Source: Planctomycetales bacterium
GTDB taxonomy: Bacteria; 4484-113; JAFGCY01
Length of the DNA: 30,404 nucleotides
Direction of reading: 5' to 3'
Assembly: GCA_024645305.1 (NCBI GenBank)
Contig: JAHEFU010000006.1
Span: 1-30,404 of the forward strand
The position numbers were made by a program, and so were the translations under genes. Of the stretch, positions 1 through 9,800 are shown one piece after another; the stretch's first letter is position 1, and every line of letters begins with the position of its first letter. The notes below the pieces were generated by a model, which saw nothing but the letters and a program-made list of their open reading frames with translations, was not told where the DNA came from and made no database searches.

Positions 1-3000
1 GAGAGCACCAGTTCGGCTTCTGTAGTCATGCTCTGCTTGATGTTGAATGATTCGACCTTGCTCACCTTGCCGCGGGCCTCACCATCGAGACTGAAGCTGA
101 ACAGGTCGGCGGCTATGAATACATCACCATCTTCATCCAGCCAGGTGTCACCGCTGCGGCGCAGCATGTCGAGGTTTTCACCTGTAATGACAAGGGTGAG
201 TGTGGTGCTGCCATCGTCAATTGGTTCAAGGGGAGTGGCACTACTGAATGTCAACTCTTTGAAGACCGCCTTGCCGGCACCACCACCGCCACCACGGCTC
301 ATTGACTCAGGCGCCATCCAGCGGATTGGACCGAATTCACTTTCTGGTGATCCTCCGGTTTCATAGCCAGTGATGATAACCACGGCAACGAGATGGGCTA
401 TCAGGCCGTCACTACTGCTCTTCGCAAATACCTCTTCAGGGCACTCGACGCTGAGGGTTCCGCCCACTATCAGCTCGCCACTGTACACCTGGCCAGAGCT
501 GGGGAACTGCGGGGTGCCAGCCGTCCAGCGGCATGTGGCACCAGCCACATCGCAGCTGACATCCACGGAGAGGCTGCCAAGCATCTCCTCGGTGAAGTTC
601 TCCACTTCCAGCGCCAGAGACATCGGGCACTCAGCCGTGAAGTCGTCTTCAAACTGCAGTTCATCAGGACAATCAATGACTACTCCGCTGATGACAGGCG
701 GACTGCTTTCCACCGAAGCATCGAACTCCGTGCTGACTTCGGTGGTTCCGTCGCTGCCGGCCAGTCTGCAGGCCAGTTTGACCTTGACGGCGTTTATGCC
801 CTTCCTGCCATCTTCAGAGAGCTGACCCTCAAAGGTGATGTTGCCATAAATGGGCCGGCCGGGCTGATAGGTCTGGTAGGTAACACGAAATTCACCTAGA
901 TCATAGAGGCCGTCGCTGTCACAATCCGGATACCATTCTAAGGAGTTATAGAGATCATCGCTGAATCCCTCAACTTCCATTTCGAAGTCAATGGACAGGA
1001 TGCCGTCTTCACCGACCTGGATTGGCTGGGCACTTGTCAGCGAGAGACTGAGCATTTCCGTCTGGACAGTCCGGCTGTCTTCCGGCAGCTCAACCGGCAC
1101 CTGGAAGTCCGTCACAACCGGTTCGCCATTGGGTTCAAAGACTGCCGAGAGACTGGCGTCGAAGTTGAAACTCAACCTGTACCGGCCGGTCTCATCGGTG
1201 AAGATCTCTTCTCCCTCCGGGCTGATCAGGACTGCGGTCTGCACTCCATAGATGCGGGACTTCGGGGTCATTCTCTCAGGCCGGAAGCTGGTGCTGCCGA
1301 CCTCAATCTCTGAAAGGTCGAACTCTACTTCGAACTCCTCGCTGCCCTCAGGCAGGCGATCGAGGTTCTCTCCGGTAACTTCAACCATGAAGTTGACTGT
1401 TCCGCCGGAGGGATCTGTCAGGCTGGAAACATCAGAGATCACCACTGAAGTAATCACAGGCAACTGCTCGGGCCATTCAATCGGAACTGTGCACTGGAGG
1501 TCCTGGGTGTCACCATTGGCATCCGTCACGACGCAACGCACCGTGAATTCACTCTTGCGCTCACCACCGCATGTCTCCAGCCACCAGTCGGTGGTATCTC
1601 CACCGCCACCAGCTGCAATTTTCAGCACAGTCACATGGCCGGTATATCCATCAGCGCTGGAACTGAGTCGGTAATCCCAGTCAGCACCTGTCGTCATTTC
1701 GCGTTCGTCTATCACAAGGTCTTCAACGGTGATACTCTGCATGAGCTCATCGGTGAGGTTTTCACCACTGAACTGGATATCCAACGCGAAGGCACTCGTC
1801 TCGGCGGCACGGACACTTTGCACCGCAGGCAGCAGCAGGCTGCTGAGTGTCCATTCCATTGTTTCAATTTCAATTTTCAGCGGGACATCAAGTGCGACTT
1901 CTGTCTCGGCATCACCGATAACAATGTGCAGCAGCACGGGGATGCTGCGCAGGCTGGCGAGTTCATCTCCTGCAGGCAGTTCAAGAGAACTGAAGTCTAG
2001 TGAGAGAGCTGACATGAGCTGCTTCTTCTCGAGCTCCACATCGCCGGCTTCACAGTCGACTTCCTGGCCAGCCAGCGGACTGCCCTTCATCTCGGGTGAG
2101 ACCACGCACTCCACGCTGACCGGGGTACCCTCCTGGGCAAAGTCGCGACCGACGAGGATCGGGCACTCCACGCTGCTTTCATCCCAGTCAAAACCGTCCG
2201 GACCGGAAACGCAACTGACACCGTCCTTGAGCGGATTGATCACTACTTTCAAGGCACGCATCTGCGGCTTGACAACCTCTATCGGACAGCCGATGCTGGA
2301 ACTCAGGCGCTGCCCTTCAATGACGCACATCACACTCAGTTCCAGCTCATCGCCGAGATCATCGGCACCGCTGACCTTGCGCTTCTGCGTCGGATCCCAG
2401 CCGCGGACAACCACTGTGCAGACAGCGCTGGACTCATCGGAAACGCTGACCTCGCTGCTGACAACTTCCAGTTCGGTCTGGCCCTCCAGCACACGGAAAG
2501 TGGCGGAGCTGAAACTGTCCGCCGTGAAGAAGCTGCCGCTGAATTCACCCTTGAGTGTGATTTCCGCATCACCCGGGGCAGGCTTGCCGCTGGGCAGAAC
2601 AGCCAGAGAGCCGGCTACATCTGTCATCTCGAGTGAACTGACAACGGTCGCAGGCCAGATCAGGTCCACTTCATATTCAAAGTCAAAAACTTCTCCATCT
2701 ATGGAGAGCTGGACTGTACCGTCTGCACTCGGCTCCATGGAGCCATCATTCCCGGTGACGGGACAGGTCAAGTGCGCGATCCACTGACCATTGCCAGCAC
2801 TGCGCAGCTCAACTCCATTCCTGCCCTGCAGCACGTGTGCCACTTCATGCCCGAGAAGTTCGACCTTGGGAGCATCATTTCCGCAGCTAAAGGGACAACT
2901 GACTCCATGTGTAAAGCCCTGGGCTCCGAGGTCAATGGCGGCATCAGCCGTCGCATCGCCCGTCTGCACGGAAACCCCGCCGAGATCGGCGAGGCCGCTT

Positions 3001-3710
3001 GTATCAAGTTTGATGTCTCCACTGATCTGCACTCCGCTGGGATGCAGCACTTCAATATGGAGATTCGAGGCTCCGGCCCAGCTGCCGTTGGGAGGGCTGA
3101 CGGACAGACTCATGACTGAATCGTCGCAGTCTTCATCCACACCATCACAGTCGTTGTCCACGCCATCAACCAGGCAGCGGGCAACAAATGTGCACTCACC
3201 ACCGAAATCCGGAGAGAGGCGAGCACCCCTGATCTGGATGTTCACCGGATCAGATTCATTGTCAATTACTAGTGAACGTGGAGATAACTCATCGAGGCTT
3301 GGCTGGCCAACAACCTGCAGCACAACCTGGCAGCTGATTTCCTCCTCCTCGCCTGTATCAGCAAGCAGATGGACGCAGGTACACTGGAGTTCCACCTCAC
3401 CCGTGGGTGCATCCGGAGACAGCACGCACATCACATGCAAACCGTCTCGATCCAAGCTGAATTCCTCGACCCTGAGGAGATCCGGTTCAAAGCGCACTTC
3501 CTGCACTTCGCCAAGATCCTCCTGGGAGAAGTTAAGCGTCATTGACGCTCCAGGTCTGCATTCACCTTCTACGCCTTCGTATTTGACGTATATAGCAGCC
3601 TGGGCTTCCACACCCAGAAATACAAAAAGCACTATCGCCAGAATGGAGAGCGTGCGCACGTGTCCAAGGAAATCCCTGGATGTTCGGAAGAAGCCAGTAA
3701 TCCCAGCCAT
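1..3710 (-). CDS. Giant exported multidomain protein with DUF4157-like HEVAH domain (3' end beyond window)
   Basis: The minus-strand frame is open from the ATG at 3710 to the left edge, giving about 1236 codons with no stop. The start is preceded by a GAGGAG Shine-Dalgarno. The N-terminus has a hydrophobic stretch at about residues 20-33 followed by VEAQA, so it is probably exported. Residues 182-197 form an acidic motif, DGVDNDCDGVDEDCDD, like the putative metal-binding motifs of MopE-type proteins. Residues about 232-300 resemble DUF4157, with DLGGVSVQTG, GAQGFTHG and LLGHEVAHVLQGR; HEVAH (residues 288-292) is a zincin motif. The rest is beta-rich, Cys-containing and repetitive, with a GENL/VENF/VEGF motif recurring about every 130 residues. 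DUF4157 is known mostly from cargo of extracellular contractile injection systems, but none of that machinery is visible here. Export and the domain match are well supported by the sequence; protease activity is inference. Confidence 0.85.
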   Translation of the reverse strand, partial: MAGITGFFRTSRDFLGHVRTLSILAIVLFVFLGVEAQAAIYVKYEGVEGECRPGASMTLNFSQEDLGEVQEVRFEPDLLRVEEFSLDRDGLHVMCVLSPDAPTGEVELQCTCVHLLADTGEEEEISCQVVLQVVGQPSLDELSPRSLVIDNESDPVNIQIRGARLSPDFGGECTFVARCLVDGVDNDCDGVDEDCDDSVMSLSVSPPNGSWAGASNLHIEVLHPSGVQISGDIKLDTSGLADLGGVSVQTGDATADAAIDLGAQGFTHGVSCPFSCGNDAPKVELLGHEVAHVLQGRNGVELRSAGNGQWIAHLTCPVTGNDGSMEPSADGTVQLSIDGEVFDFEYEVDLIWPATVVSSLEMTDVAGSLAVLPSGKPAPGDAEITLKGEFSGSFFTADSFSSATFRVLEGQTELEVVSSEVSVSDESSAVCTVVVRGWDPTQKRKVSGADDLGDELELSVMCVIEGQRLSSSIGCPIEVVKPQMRALKVVINPLKDGVSCVSGPDGFDWDESSVECPILVGRDFAQEGTPVSVECVVSPEMKGSPLAGQEVDCEAGDVELEKKQLMSALSLDFSSLELPAGDELASLRSIPVLLHIVIGDAETEVALDVPLKIEIETMEWTLSSLLLPAVQSVRAAETSAFALDIQFSGENLTDELMQSITVEDLVIDEREMTTGADWDYRLSSSADGYTGHVTVLKIAAGGGGDTTDWWLETCGGERKSEFTVRCVVTDANGDTQDLQCTVPIEWPEQLPVITSVVISDVSSLTDPSGGTVNFMVEVTGENLDRLPEGSEEFEVEFDLSEIEVGSTSFRPERMTPKSRIYGVQTAVLISPEGEEIFTDETGRYRLSFNFDASLSAVFEPNGEPVVTDFQVPVELPEDSRTVQTEMLSLSLTSAQPIQVGEDGILSIDFEMEVEGFSDDLYNSLEWYPDCDSDGLYDLGEFRVTYQTYQPGRPIYGNITFEGQLSEDGRKGINAVKVKLACRLAGSDGTTEVSTEFDASVESSPPVISGVVIDCPDELQFEDDFTAECPMSLALEVENFTEEMLGSLSVDVSCDVAGATCRWTAGTPQFPSSGQVYSGELIVGGTLSVECPEEVFAKSSSDGLIAHLVAVVIITGYETGGSPESEFGPIRWMAPESMSRGGGGGAGKAVFKELTFSSATPLEPIDDGSTTLTLVITGENLDMLRRSGDTWLDEDGDVFIAADLFSFSLDGEARGKVSKVESFNIKQSMTTEAELVL
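150..1775 (-). repeat. Five ~130-residue beta-sandwich-like repeats inside the giant exported protein
   Basis: A short motif recurs along the protein as GENLTDELMQS, GENLDRLPEG, VEGFSDDLYNS, VENFTEEMLGS and GENLDMLRRS. Its coding positions lie near 1770-1740, 1380-1355, 975-943, 602-570 and 188-153, spaced by roughly 375-415 bases. Each follows a beta-type segment such as VVISDVSSLTDPSGG or LTFSSATPLEPIDDGS. This suggests tandem immunoglobulin-like or IPT/TIG-like domains, but I cannot assign a family. The array probably continues past the left edge. Confidence 0.55.
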
Positions 3711-3772
3711 GAACCTTCTCCTCATTTATCCCAATAAGCGGCGTGCAGAATTTTTGCAAACCACTTCTTATC

Positions 3773-3808
3773 CCCTTGATTTTTCAATACTAAACACTCA
3801 ATCAAGGG
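3773..3808 (-). promoter_or_regulatory. Inverted repeat in the 5' leader of the giant protein gene
   Basis: The arms 3773-3781 and 3800-3808 are perfect 9-bp inverted repeats (CCCTTGATT and AATCAAGGG) separated by 18 bases. They lie between the candidate promoter at 3832-3860 and the start codon at 3710, so they would form a hairpin in the leader RNA. An operator between the two divergent genes is an equally good reading. There is no T-tract, so a simple terminator is unlikely. Confidence 0.45.
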
Positions 3809-3831
3809 AATTCCAACATGGGAACCAATTC

Positions 3832-3860
3832 AGCATAGACACTCACCAGACAGGCGTCAA
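3832..3860 (-). promoter_or_regulatory. Candidate sigma70-type promoter for the giant exported protein
   Basis: Read on the minus strand, TTGACG (3860-3855) and TATGCT (3837-3832) are separated by exactly 17 bases. They match the housekeeping consensus at 5/6 and 4/6 positions. Transcription would begin near 3825 and leave a leader of about 115 bases that contains the inverted repeat at 3773-3808. The call rests on sequence resemblance only. Confidence 0.4.
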
Positions 3861-3928
3861 TGAGAATGAATTTCTAAGACTTCCATTTTCATGACCTTCC
3901 AGGGGAACCGCTGGTGTAAGCTAAACCT

Positions 3929-4852
3929 ATGAGGAGAGTAACATGCAGCCTGACTTTCGCAACCTTTGTGCTGCTTGCGAATCTGTCTTTACTTGCCTCA
4001 GTGGAGGCCCAGGAATCAACTTCGATCGCGATTGAGACCCGTGTCAATATACAATTTGACCAGCAGGACGGAATTGATCTGGCCCTTGACCTTTACCTGC
4101 CAGCGGTAAACGATGGCCTGGCCCGACCTGTCTGCCTGTACATCCACGGTGGGGGCTGGCAAGGCGGTGATAAGGCTGATGGGGCAGGTTTCCTCAGGAA
4201 TCCAGTGCTTGAGGGATGGATCGGGGTAAGTGTGAACTACCGCCTGTCCGGTCAGACCAGCTGGCCGGGCCAGATCGATGACATTCACACCTGCCTGGAA
4301 TGGATCAGCGAGCATGCTGAGGAGCTGAATGCAGATCCGCAGCGCATCGTGGTGTCAGGCGCCAGTGCGGGAGGTCATCTGGCCCTGATAGCCGGACTTG
4401 ACCAGGCGGCATGGCGGGGTTACAGGATAATCGGTGCTTTTTCCATGTTCGGACCAACCGACCTGCAGGCCACAGATTGGGACTCCCACAACATCCGCTA
4501 CATGATTGTCAACCTGCTGGGCGCGGATCCACGGGAACCGGACAGTCTTGCCAGGGATGCCTCGCCGGTCCATTACGTGGATGCACATGATGTTGCTGTT
4601 CTGCTTGTCCATGGCGATGCGGATGCCCTTGTGCCATATGCCCAGAGCTCCAGTCTGCTAAGTGCTTTGCAGCATGCGGGCACAGATGCGAGACTGATCA
4701 CAGTCCCCGGTGGCAATCACGGCAACTTTGAGGAGACCAGCCCGGACTGGCTGGAAATCATCCGGGAATTCAGTGAATGGAGCAGGCAGCTCGCTGAAAT
4801 GTCTCATGTTGCAGCGGAGAAGGGAGCAACGGACACCGCCACCTCTTCGTGA
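3929..4852 (+). CDS. Exported alpha/beta-hydrolase, BD-FAE / carboxylesterase type
   Basis: This 307-residue protein begins with a signal peptide, probably cut after VEAQ near residue 28. It has the hallmarks of the HGGG-type esterase and bacterial feruloyl-esterase-like (BD-FAE) hydrolases: the oxyanion motif HGGGWQGGDK (73-82), the nucleophile elbow GASAG with Ser146, HGDADALVP with probable acid Asp232, and GGNHGNF with His264. It should hydrolyse an ester, perhaps on plant or microbial polysaccharide, outside the cytoplasm; the substrate cannot be told. The ATG at 3929 has no strong Shine-Dalgarno. The ankyrin-protein gene follows after 31 bases with no terminator between, so the two are probably one transcription unit. 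A second esterase of similar layout lies at 23716-24609. Confidence 0.85.
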   Translation: MRRVTCSLTFATFVLLANLSLLASVEAQESTSIAIETRVNIQFDQQDGIDLALDLYLPAVNDGLARPVCLYIHGGGWQGGDKADGAGFLRNPVLEGWIGVSVNYRLSGQTSWPGQIDDIHTCLEWISEHAEELNADPQRIVVSGASAGGHLALIAGLDQAAWRGYRIIGAFSMFGPTDLQATDWDSHNIRYMIVNLLGADPREPDSLARDASPVHYVDAHDVAVLLVHGDADALVPYAQSSSLLSALQHAGTDARLITVPGGNHGNFEETSPDWLEIIREFSEWSRQLAEMSHVAAEKGATDTATSS

Positions 4853-4883
4853 TGGCATCTCCTGCGCATTGTAGACTTGAGCA

Positions 4884-6782
4884 ATGATTCGCAAAACGCT
4901 GTGTCTGTTGTCCTGCCTATCCGCCTTGATTCTGGCAGGCAGCCCTGCACTGTCACAAGATGAGCCCAGCGGAGAGATCTCCGCCCCTGGCAGGGTCAGT
5001 GTCGCCCCCTTTCCTGAGCCCGGTGCTGCTTCCCCTGATCTGCAACGCTGGACCGGCACCGGCTGGAATGTTGTGCACCTCGAAGTGATCTCCGGTCAGC
5101 TGGATGACAACTCACCGCTCAGTCCGGAGATGGTCAATTCTGCAGATGGTGCCGGTCTGACTCCCCTGCACTATGCAGCATCAATGGGCAACCCTGCACC
5201 GGTAAGGATACTGCTTGACAATGGAGCTGACATCAATGCCAGCGCGCTCGGTGGATTCTCGGTACTGCATGCCGCCTGTCAGTTCGGGGACGTGGAGATG
5301 GTCCGGATGCTGCTGGAGAACAAAGCCGACTCCCGGCGCCTGTTCCGCGGTGACTGGCAATGGCTCAGCGATGGCGTCCTGCAGGATGACCCGGAGCAGC
5401 TGCGCAGCGGGATGCAGGCGATGCTCGGAACCGAGGAATGGGACGCCGGCATCAGCTGCATGCACCTCGCTGCCGACGCCGGTAACAGCCAGCTCGTTGC
5501 CCTACTGCTGGAGCGCGGGCTGGACCCGGCCCTGCCCACCCTGATCAATCATGTCAGTCCCCTGCATCTCTGCAATACCAGTCCGGACTGCACCTCCCTG
5601 TTGCTGGCAGCTGGCGCGGACCCTGATCCCTCTGACGACTTCGCCCGCCAGACCCCGCTCTTTGGCAGCAGTTTTGAGAACACACAGCTGCTGCTGGCGG
5701 CGGGAGCGGATCCGGACGTGCTGAACAGCTGGGGCTACGGTAATCTCCACACGGTGGAGTCCGCAACGATGGCCCAGCTGCTGATTGACAATGACGCCAG
5801 TCTGGAACTGCGCGGAGCCTTCGGGGAAACTCCACTGATCAGCGCTGCTGACCGGGGCCTGGAGCCCGTGATCCGCGTCCTGCTGGCTGCGGGAGCGGAT
5901 GTCAATGCCGCCGACTACTTGGCCCGGACTGCACTGGACAGGGCACAGGCTTCAGGCCGGATGGACATTGCCGCGCTCCTGGAGGAAGCTGGCGGGATGG
6001 ATGGATTCACGATGCACCCCTTCCACTACACCGCCGCTCAGGGTGAGGACCAGATACTGCGCATGGCACTGGAGGCGGAAGAGGACGCGAATGGGACCGA
6101 TGACTGCGGCTGGACGGCACTGCACTATGCTGCCATGTCCGGCCACTCCTCCACAGTGCAGCTGCTGCTGGATGCCGGTGCAGATGTCACTGCGCTGGAC
6201 AGTGAGGGGTGCACCGCCCTGTCGCGTTGCCAACTATACGCGGATGGCATACTGGGCAGCCTGCTGGCTGCAGGTGCTGACCCGGACGCAGTGGACTTCT
6301 GGTTCGGCAGCACCCTGCTGCGCGCGGCCAGCAACGGCAATGAATCGGCAGCCATCCAGCTGCTGGAAGCGGGGGCGGATGTCTCCTCCCGCGGACCAGA
6401 TGGGCTGACTGCACTGATGTATGCCGCCCAGGGTGGCAGTTTTGTCCTCATGGAGCGTTTGATCGAAGCAGGGGCTGATCTTGAGGCACGTGATGACATG
6501 GGCATGACTGCCCTGATGCATGCCATCGGGTACAGCAGTTTCTATGGTGAGGCCAACACGCGCAGGTTACTGGAAGCCGGCGCGGATGTCACAGCATTCG
6601 ATTCCCTGGGGCGCGGCATGCTGCACCACCTCGCCCCTCAAGGATCCATCCAGCTGGCAAGCCGCTTGGTGGAAGCCGGCAGCCCCGGCACCACGCTGGA
6701 TGCAAGAGGCTACAGTCCCCCGCGGCTGGCCCGGCTGGCCGGCAATGAAATCCTCGCCACCTGGCTGGAAACCCTCGAATAA
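4884..6782 (+). CDS. Exported ankyrin-repeat protein
   Basis: The 632-residue product starts with a signal peptide, with probable cleavage after ALSQ near residue 25. From about residue 88 to the end it is built of about 16 ankyrin repeats, some degenerate. Clear copies include AGLTPLHYAASMGN, CGWTALHYAAMSGH and DGLTALMYAAQGG, each followed by an LLxxGAD-type turn. The array is interrupted by an imperfect unit around HPFHYTAAQGED. Ankyrin stacks bind proteins. Being exported, this one would act in the periplasm or outside the cell, perhaps as a partner or inhibitor of its neighbour; that pairing is inference from the 31-base spacing to the esterase gene. The start codon lacks an obvious Shine-Dalgarno. 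The gene converges on the lipoprotein gene ending at 6861. Confidence 0.88.
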   Translation: MIRKTLCLLSCLSALILAGSPALSQDEPSGEISAPGRVSVAPFPEPGAASPDLQRWTGTGWNVVHLEVISGQLDDNSPLSPEMVNSADGAGLTPLHYAASMGNPAPVRILLDNGADINASALGGFSVLHAACQFGDVEMVRMLLENKADSRRLFRGDWQWLSDGVLQDDPEQLRSGMQAMLGTEEWDAGISCMHLAADAGNSQLVALLLERGLDPALPTLINHVSPLHLCNTSPDCTSLLLAAGADPDPSDDFARQTPLFGSSFENTQLLLAAGADPDVLNSWGYGNLHTVESATMAQLLIDNDASLELRGAFGETPLISAADRGLEPVIRVLLAAGADVNAADYLARTALDRAQASGRMDIAALLEEAGGMDGFTMHPFHYTAAQGEDQILRMALEAEEDANGTDDCGWTALHYAAMSGHSSTVQLLLDAGADVTALDSEGCTALSRCQLYADGILGSLLAAGADPDAVDFWFGSTLLRAASNGNESAAIQLLEAGADVSSRGPDGLTALMYAAQGGSFVLMERLIEAGADLEARDDMGMTALMHAIGYSSFYGEANTRRLLEAGADVTAFDSLGRGMLHHLAPQGSIQLASRLVEAGSPGTTLDARGYSPPRLARLAGNEILATWLETLE

Positions 6783-6808
6783 ATCGCAGAGGCCAGGCAG
6801 GGTGGCGT

Positions 6809-6835
6809 AAAAAAGGCGCTCCCGCAGGAGCGCCT
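6809..6835 (-). terminator. Rho-independent terminator of the repeat lipoprotein gene
   Basis: Arms 6814-6822 and 6827-6835 form a perfect 9-bp GC-rich stem with a 4-base loop. Read on the minus strand, the stem is followed by a run of six T residues (6814-6809). It lies 26 bases past the stop codon of the 6861-10061 gene. On the plus strand the tract lies before the stem, so it should mainly serve the minus-strand gene. Confidence 0.85.
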
Positions 6836-6860
6836 CATGTCAATCATGTCCGTCGGCTGA

Positions 6861-9800
6861 TCAGATCCCGTTGCCAATCACGATATGGACGTAACGTGTC
6901 TCAGTTCCGCTCTCCGTGGGCCAGCCCGCTGAGATCCAGAAGCCTCCCGTGAAGGCATCCGCCACGCGGAAGTCATTCCACTGGGGACGGAATTCACCGG
7001 CGCTCTCGGGATTCCAGTTCCAGATGACGTTCTCGTTGTCGGTAATGTCACCGAGCTCAGGATGCATGAACTTCAGACCGATCTCAATCGGATTCTGCGG
7101 GTACACATAGGGATTGCCCTCAGTGCCGTCTCCCAGCTCCGGTGGGTTGGTAACGATCAGCACGAGCTCAGTTGGCAGCTCGCATTCGATCTGCTTGAAC
7201 CACAGTGTCTTGCTTAGGGTCTGCGTCTCGGTCGTGTACGTGCAGGTCACATGGAAGTTGCCGAGGAATCCCTGGTTGACAACGAAGTCTGAGAAGTCCG
7301 GACGGAACTCACCGGCTGCCAGCGGCTCCGTGGCCCAGCTAAGGTGCGGATCATATGTGATCAGGCCGAGCTCACTGTGGATCACGTCAAAGAAGATCTC
7401 TGCGACTGCTCCCTGGCAGAACTTGAATGGCAATTCCTGGGTTCCCTCGCCTCCCTCAGGCACGAGGTCAGTTTCCAGCGTGAGGAAGGCTTCCTCTGTG
7501 CATTCCACCACCACGAAATGTTTCAGGTCATCAAGCAGCATACCCTCGGCCTCGTAGATCAGCTTGATCACGAAACTGCCAAGGAATTCCTGGCTGACGT
7601 TGAACTGGTGCCACTCAGGGTGCATCACCCCCGCGGAAGGCGAATCCACGATCCAGGTAGTGTGCTCACTCTGGGTGATGTCCTCCAGGATGCTGTGCCA
7701 GCCCTTGACGCCGATCTCATGCGTGTCACTGCAGATCACGAAGGGATGCTCGGCACTGCCGTCACCCTCCTCGACTCCGCCCGTGACCTTGATCTCTACA
7801 TACGCTTCATTGCCTCCACACTCAAGAGCCTTGAAGTATTTCGTATCTTCCCAGGCGCCGCCCTCACGCACATGCACGGCATGGATGCTGAAGTTGCCAA
7901 GGAAGCCTTCCGCCATGTTGAACTGGTGCCACTCAGGATGCAACTGGCCGGCACTCTCGGGGGACCAGCTCCAGGTCGTACCCTCATGCTGCGTCACATC
8001 GCCGAATTCATTGTGCCAGGCCTTGATGCCGAATTCCCAGACCTCGTTCACGCAGACCTCATACGGATGTTCCTGCGTGCCCAGACCCCCGGAGATGCCC
8101 TCGAAGACCTTGATCTCGAATACCTCACCGCCGGTCTCGCATTCCTGGACCTTGAAATACTTCTTGTCAACCAGGCGCTGCTCAGCGGTCTCCCAGACGA
8201 TTTCGATGTAGAACGTCCCGAGGAATCCTTCGGCAATGTTCATCTGGTGCCACTCAGGATGGATCACACCGGCATTCTCAGGGTTGAGGTGCCAGATCAG
8301 GTGCTCGCTTGTCGTCACGTCGCCAAGTTCACTGTGCCATGCTTTGAGCCCGACCTCATGTGTCGTATTGCAGATGATGTACGGATTGTCCGGCAGACCG
8401 GCTCCGTCCTCGATACCGTCCAGCACCTTGAGCTCCAGCTCCGCTTCATGCCCGCCGCCCTGTGGGTCAATCAGGAAGTAGAGATGGTCAGAGGCCACTG
8501 CGCCTTCCTGTTCCCACTGCACCTCGATCACCCACAGTCCTGTGAACTGATGGAAGAAGGTGTAGCTCTTCAGGTCCCAGTTGAACTCACCGGCATTCTC
8601 AGGCTGCCAGCCCCAGGCGAGATGTTCACTGTCAGTGACTTCACCGAGATCGCAGTGCCAGACGCTGAAGTCCAGGGTTTCACCTGCCGTCGTCACTTTG
8701 AAGGGATCCCAGATAGTGCCATGACCGGCCAGATCAGGATGGTCCAGCCGCAGATCCAGACAACCGTCGATGCCGAAGTAAGCGCCGTCACCGTTGCCGC
8801 TTCCCAGACCGCTGGTGCCCTTGCTGCTGGCCAGCAGTTCGAGGGATTCATTCTGGTAACTGCCACGCATCACGAATGCGCCGTTATAGCTGTCACTCAC
8901 GTTCAGCAGGCCAGCACTCACACTGCCGGCTGCACTGGGTTCCAGCCAGACGGACAGTCCCGGATCCATGGTGATGTCACCATCCTCGGGGTCGTAGACT
9001 GCAAATGGCAGCACATCGCTGTTCTTGACAATGAAGGGGTTATCAGTGCTTCCGTCGCCGCCGCTGGTTTTGCTGCCGAAGCTGGCGGTCGGGCCGGTGA
9101 TCACGATATCCGCAAAAATTGAATCCCCGCTCAGGCCGGCACTCCCCGTGCCGTCCACAGGCTGGACCCAGGCAAAGGACATGCGCTGTCCCGCCGGCAC
9201 GCTGTAGCTGAAGCGCAGGCGCTCCGCTGAAGCGTCACCAAAGGCGGAATCGAAACCAACATTGCCAACCGGGCTGCCCAGTGTGCCGTCCACATCGGAT
9301 GTGTAGATGTTGAAGCCACCGAATGCGTCATTGTTCCAGTTGGCACCCAGCACGCTGACGTCACTGATATTGACTTCACCATCACCGTTGGTGTCGGCCA
9401 CACTCTGGCGACTACTCATGCCAAACGGACCACTGGCCTGGAAGTCCCGCGCGATCGGCACGAGGTCGGCCAGGTTGACCAGGCCATCCTGGTTGGTGTC
9501 CCCGGGATTGGCATAGAACCAGCTGAGCTGGCCGGTCAGGTTGTTGTAGTCGATTTCAGCTGCCGCATTGCCCAGCGCGGGAGGACTGCTCTGTGAGCGC
9601 GTGGCATCAAACGGCCGGTTTTCGAACACGAGTGTTGCAACCACGCCGTTGCCCTCAAAGCCGGGACCACTGTCCCGGATATGCGCCACGCCATAATGCA
9701 GGATACCCGGCTCGCTGTCCATCGCCAAAATCAGCAGGCTGTCAACTGCTCCCATGAGCGGAGATGCGGCCTGGGACCGCGGGGAATAAAGCGCGGGGTC

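Noticed and set aside
1729..3894. Plus-strand open frames of 352 and 367 codons
   Set aside because: They are Ser/Thr/Pro-rich shadows of the giant minus-strand gene, which has a signal peptide, domain motifs and a good ribosome-binding site.
7602..8261. Short spaced DNA repeats resembling a CRISPR-like pattern
   Set aside because: The near-identical blocks are about 315 bases apart and coincide with the HPEWHQ core of protein repeats in one reading frame.
7344..9122. 592-codon open frame on the plus strand
   Set aside because: It is antisense to the repeat region of the large lipoprotein, whose regular codon usage keeps the opposite frame open. The translation has no recognisable domain and no plausible start context.
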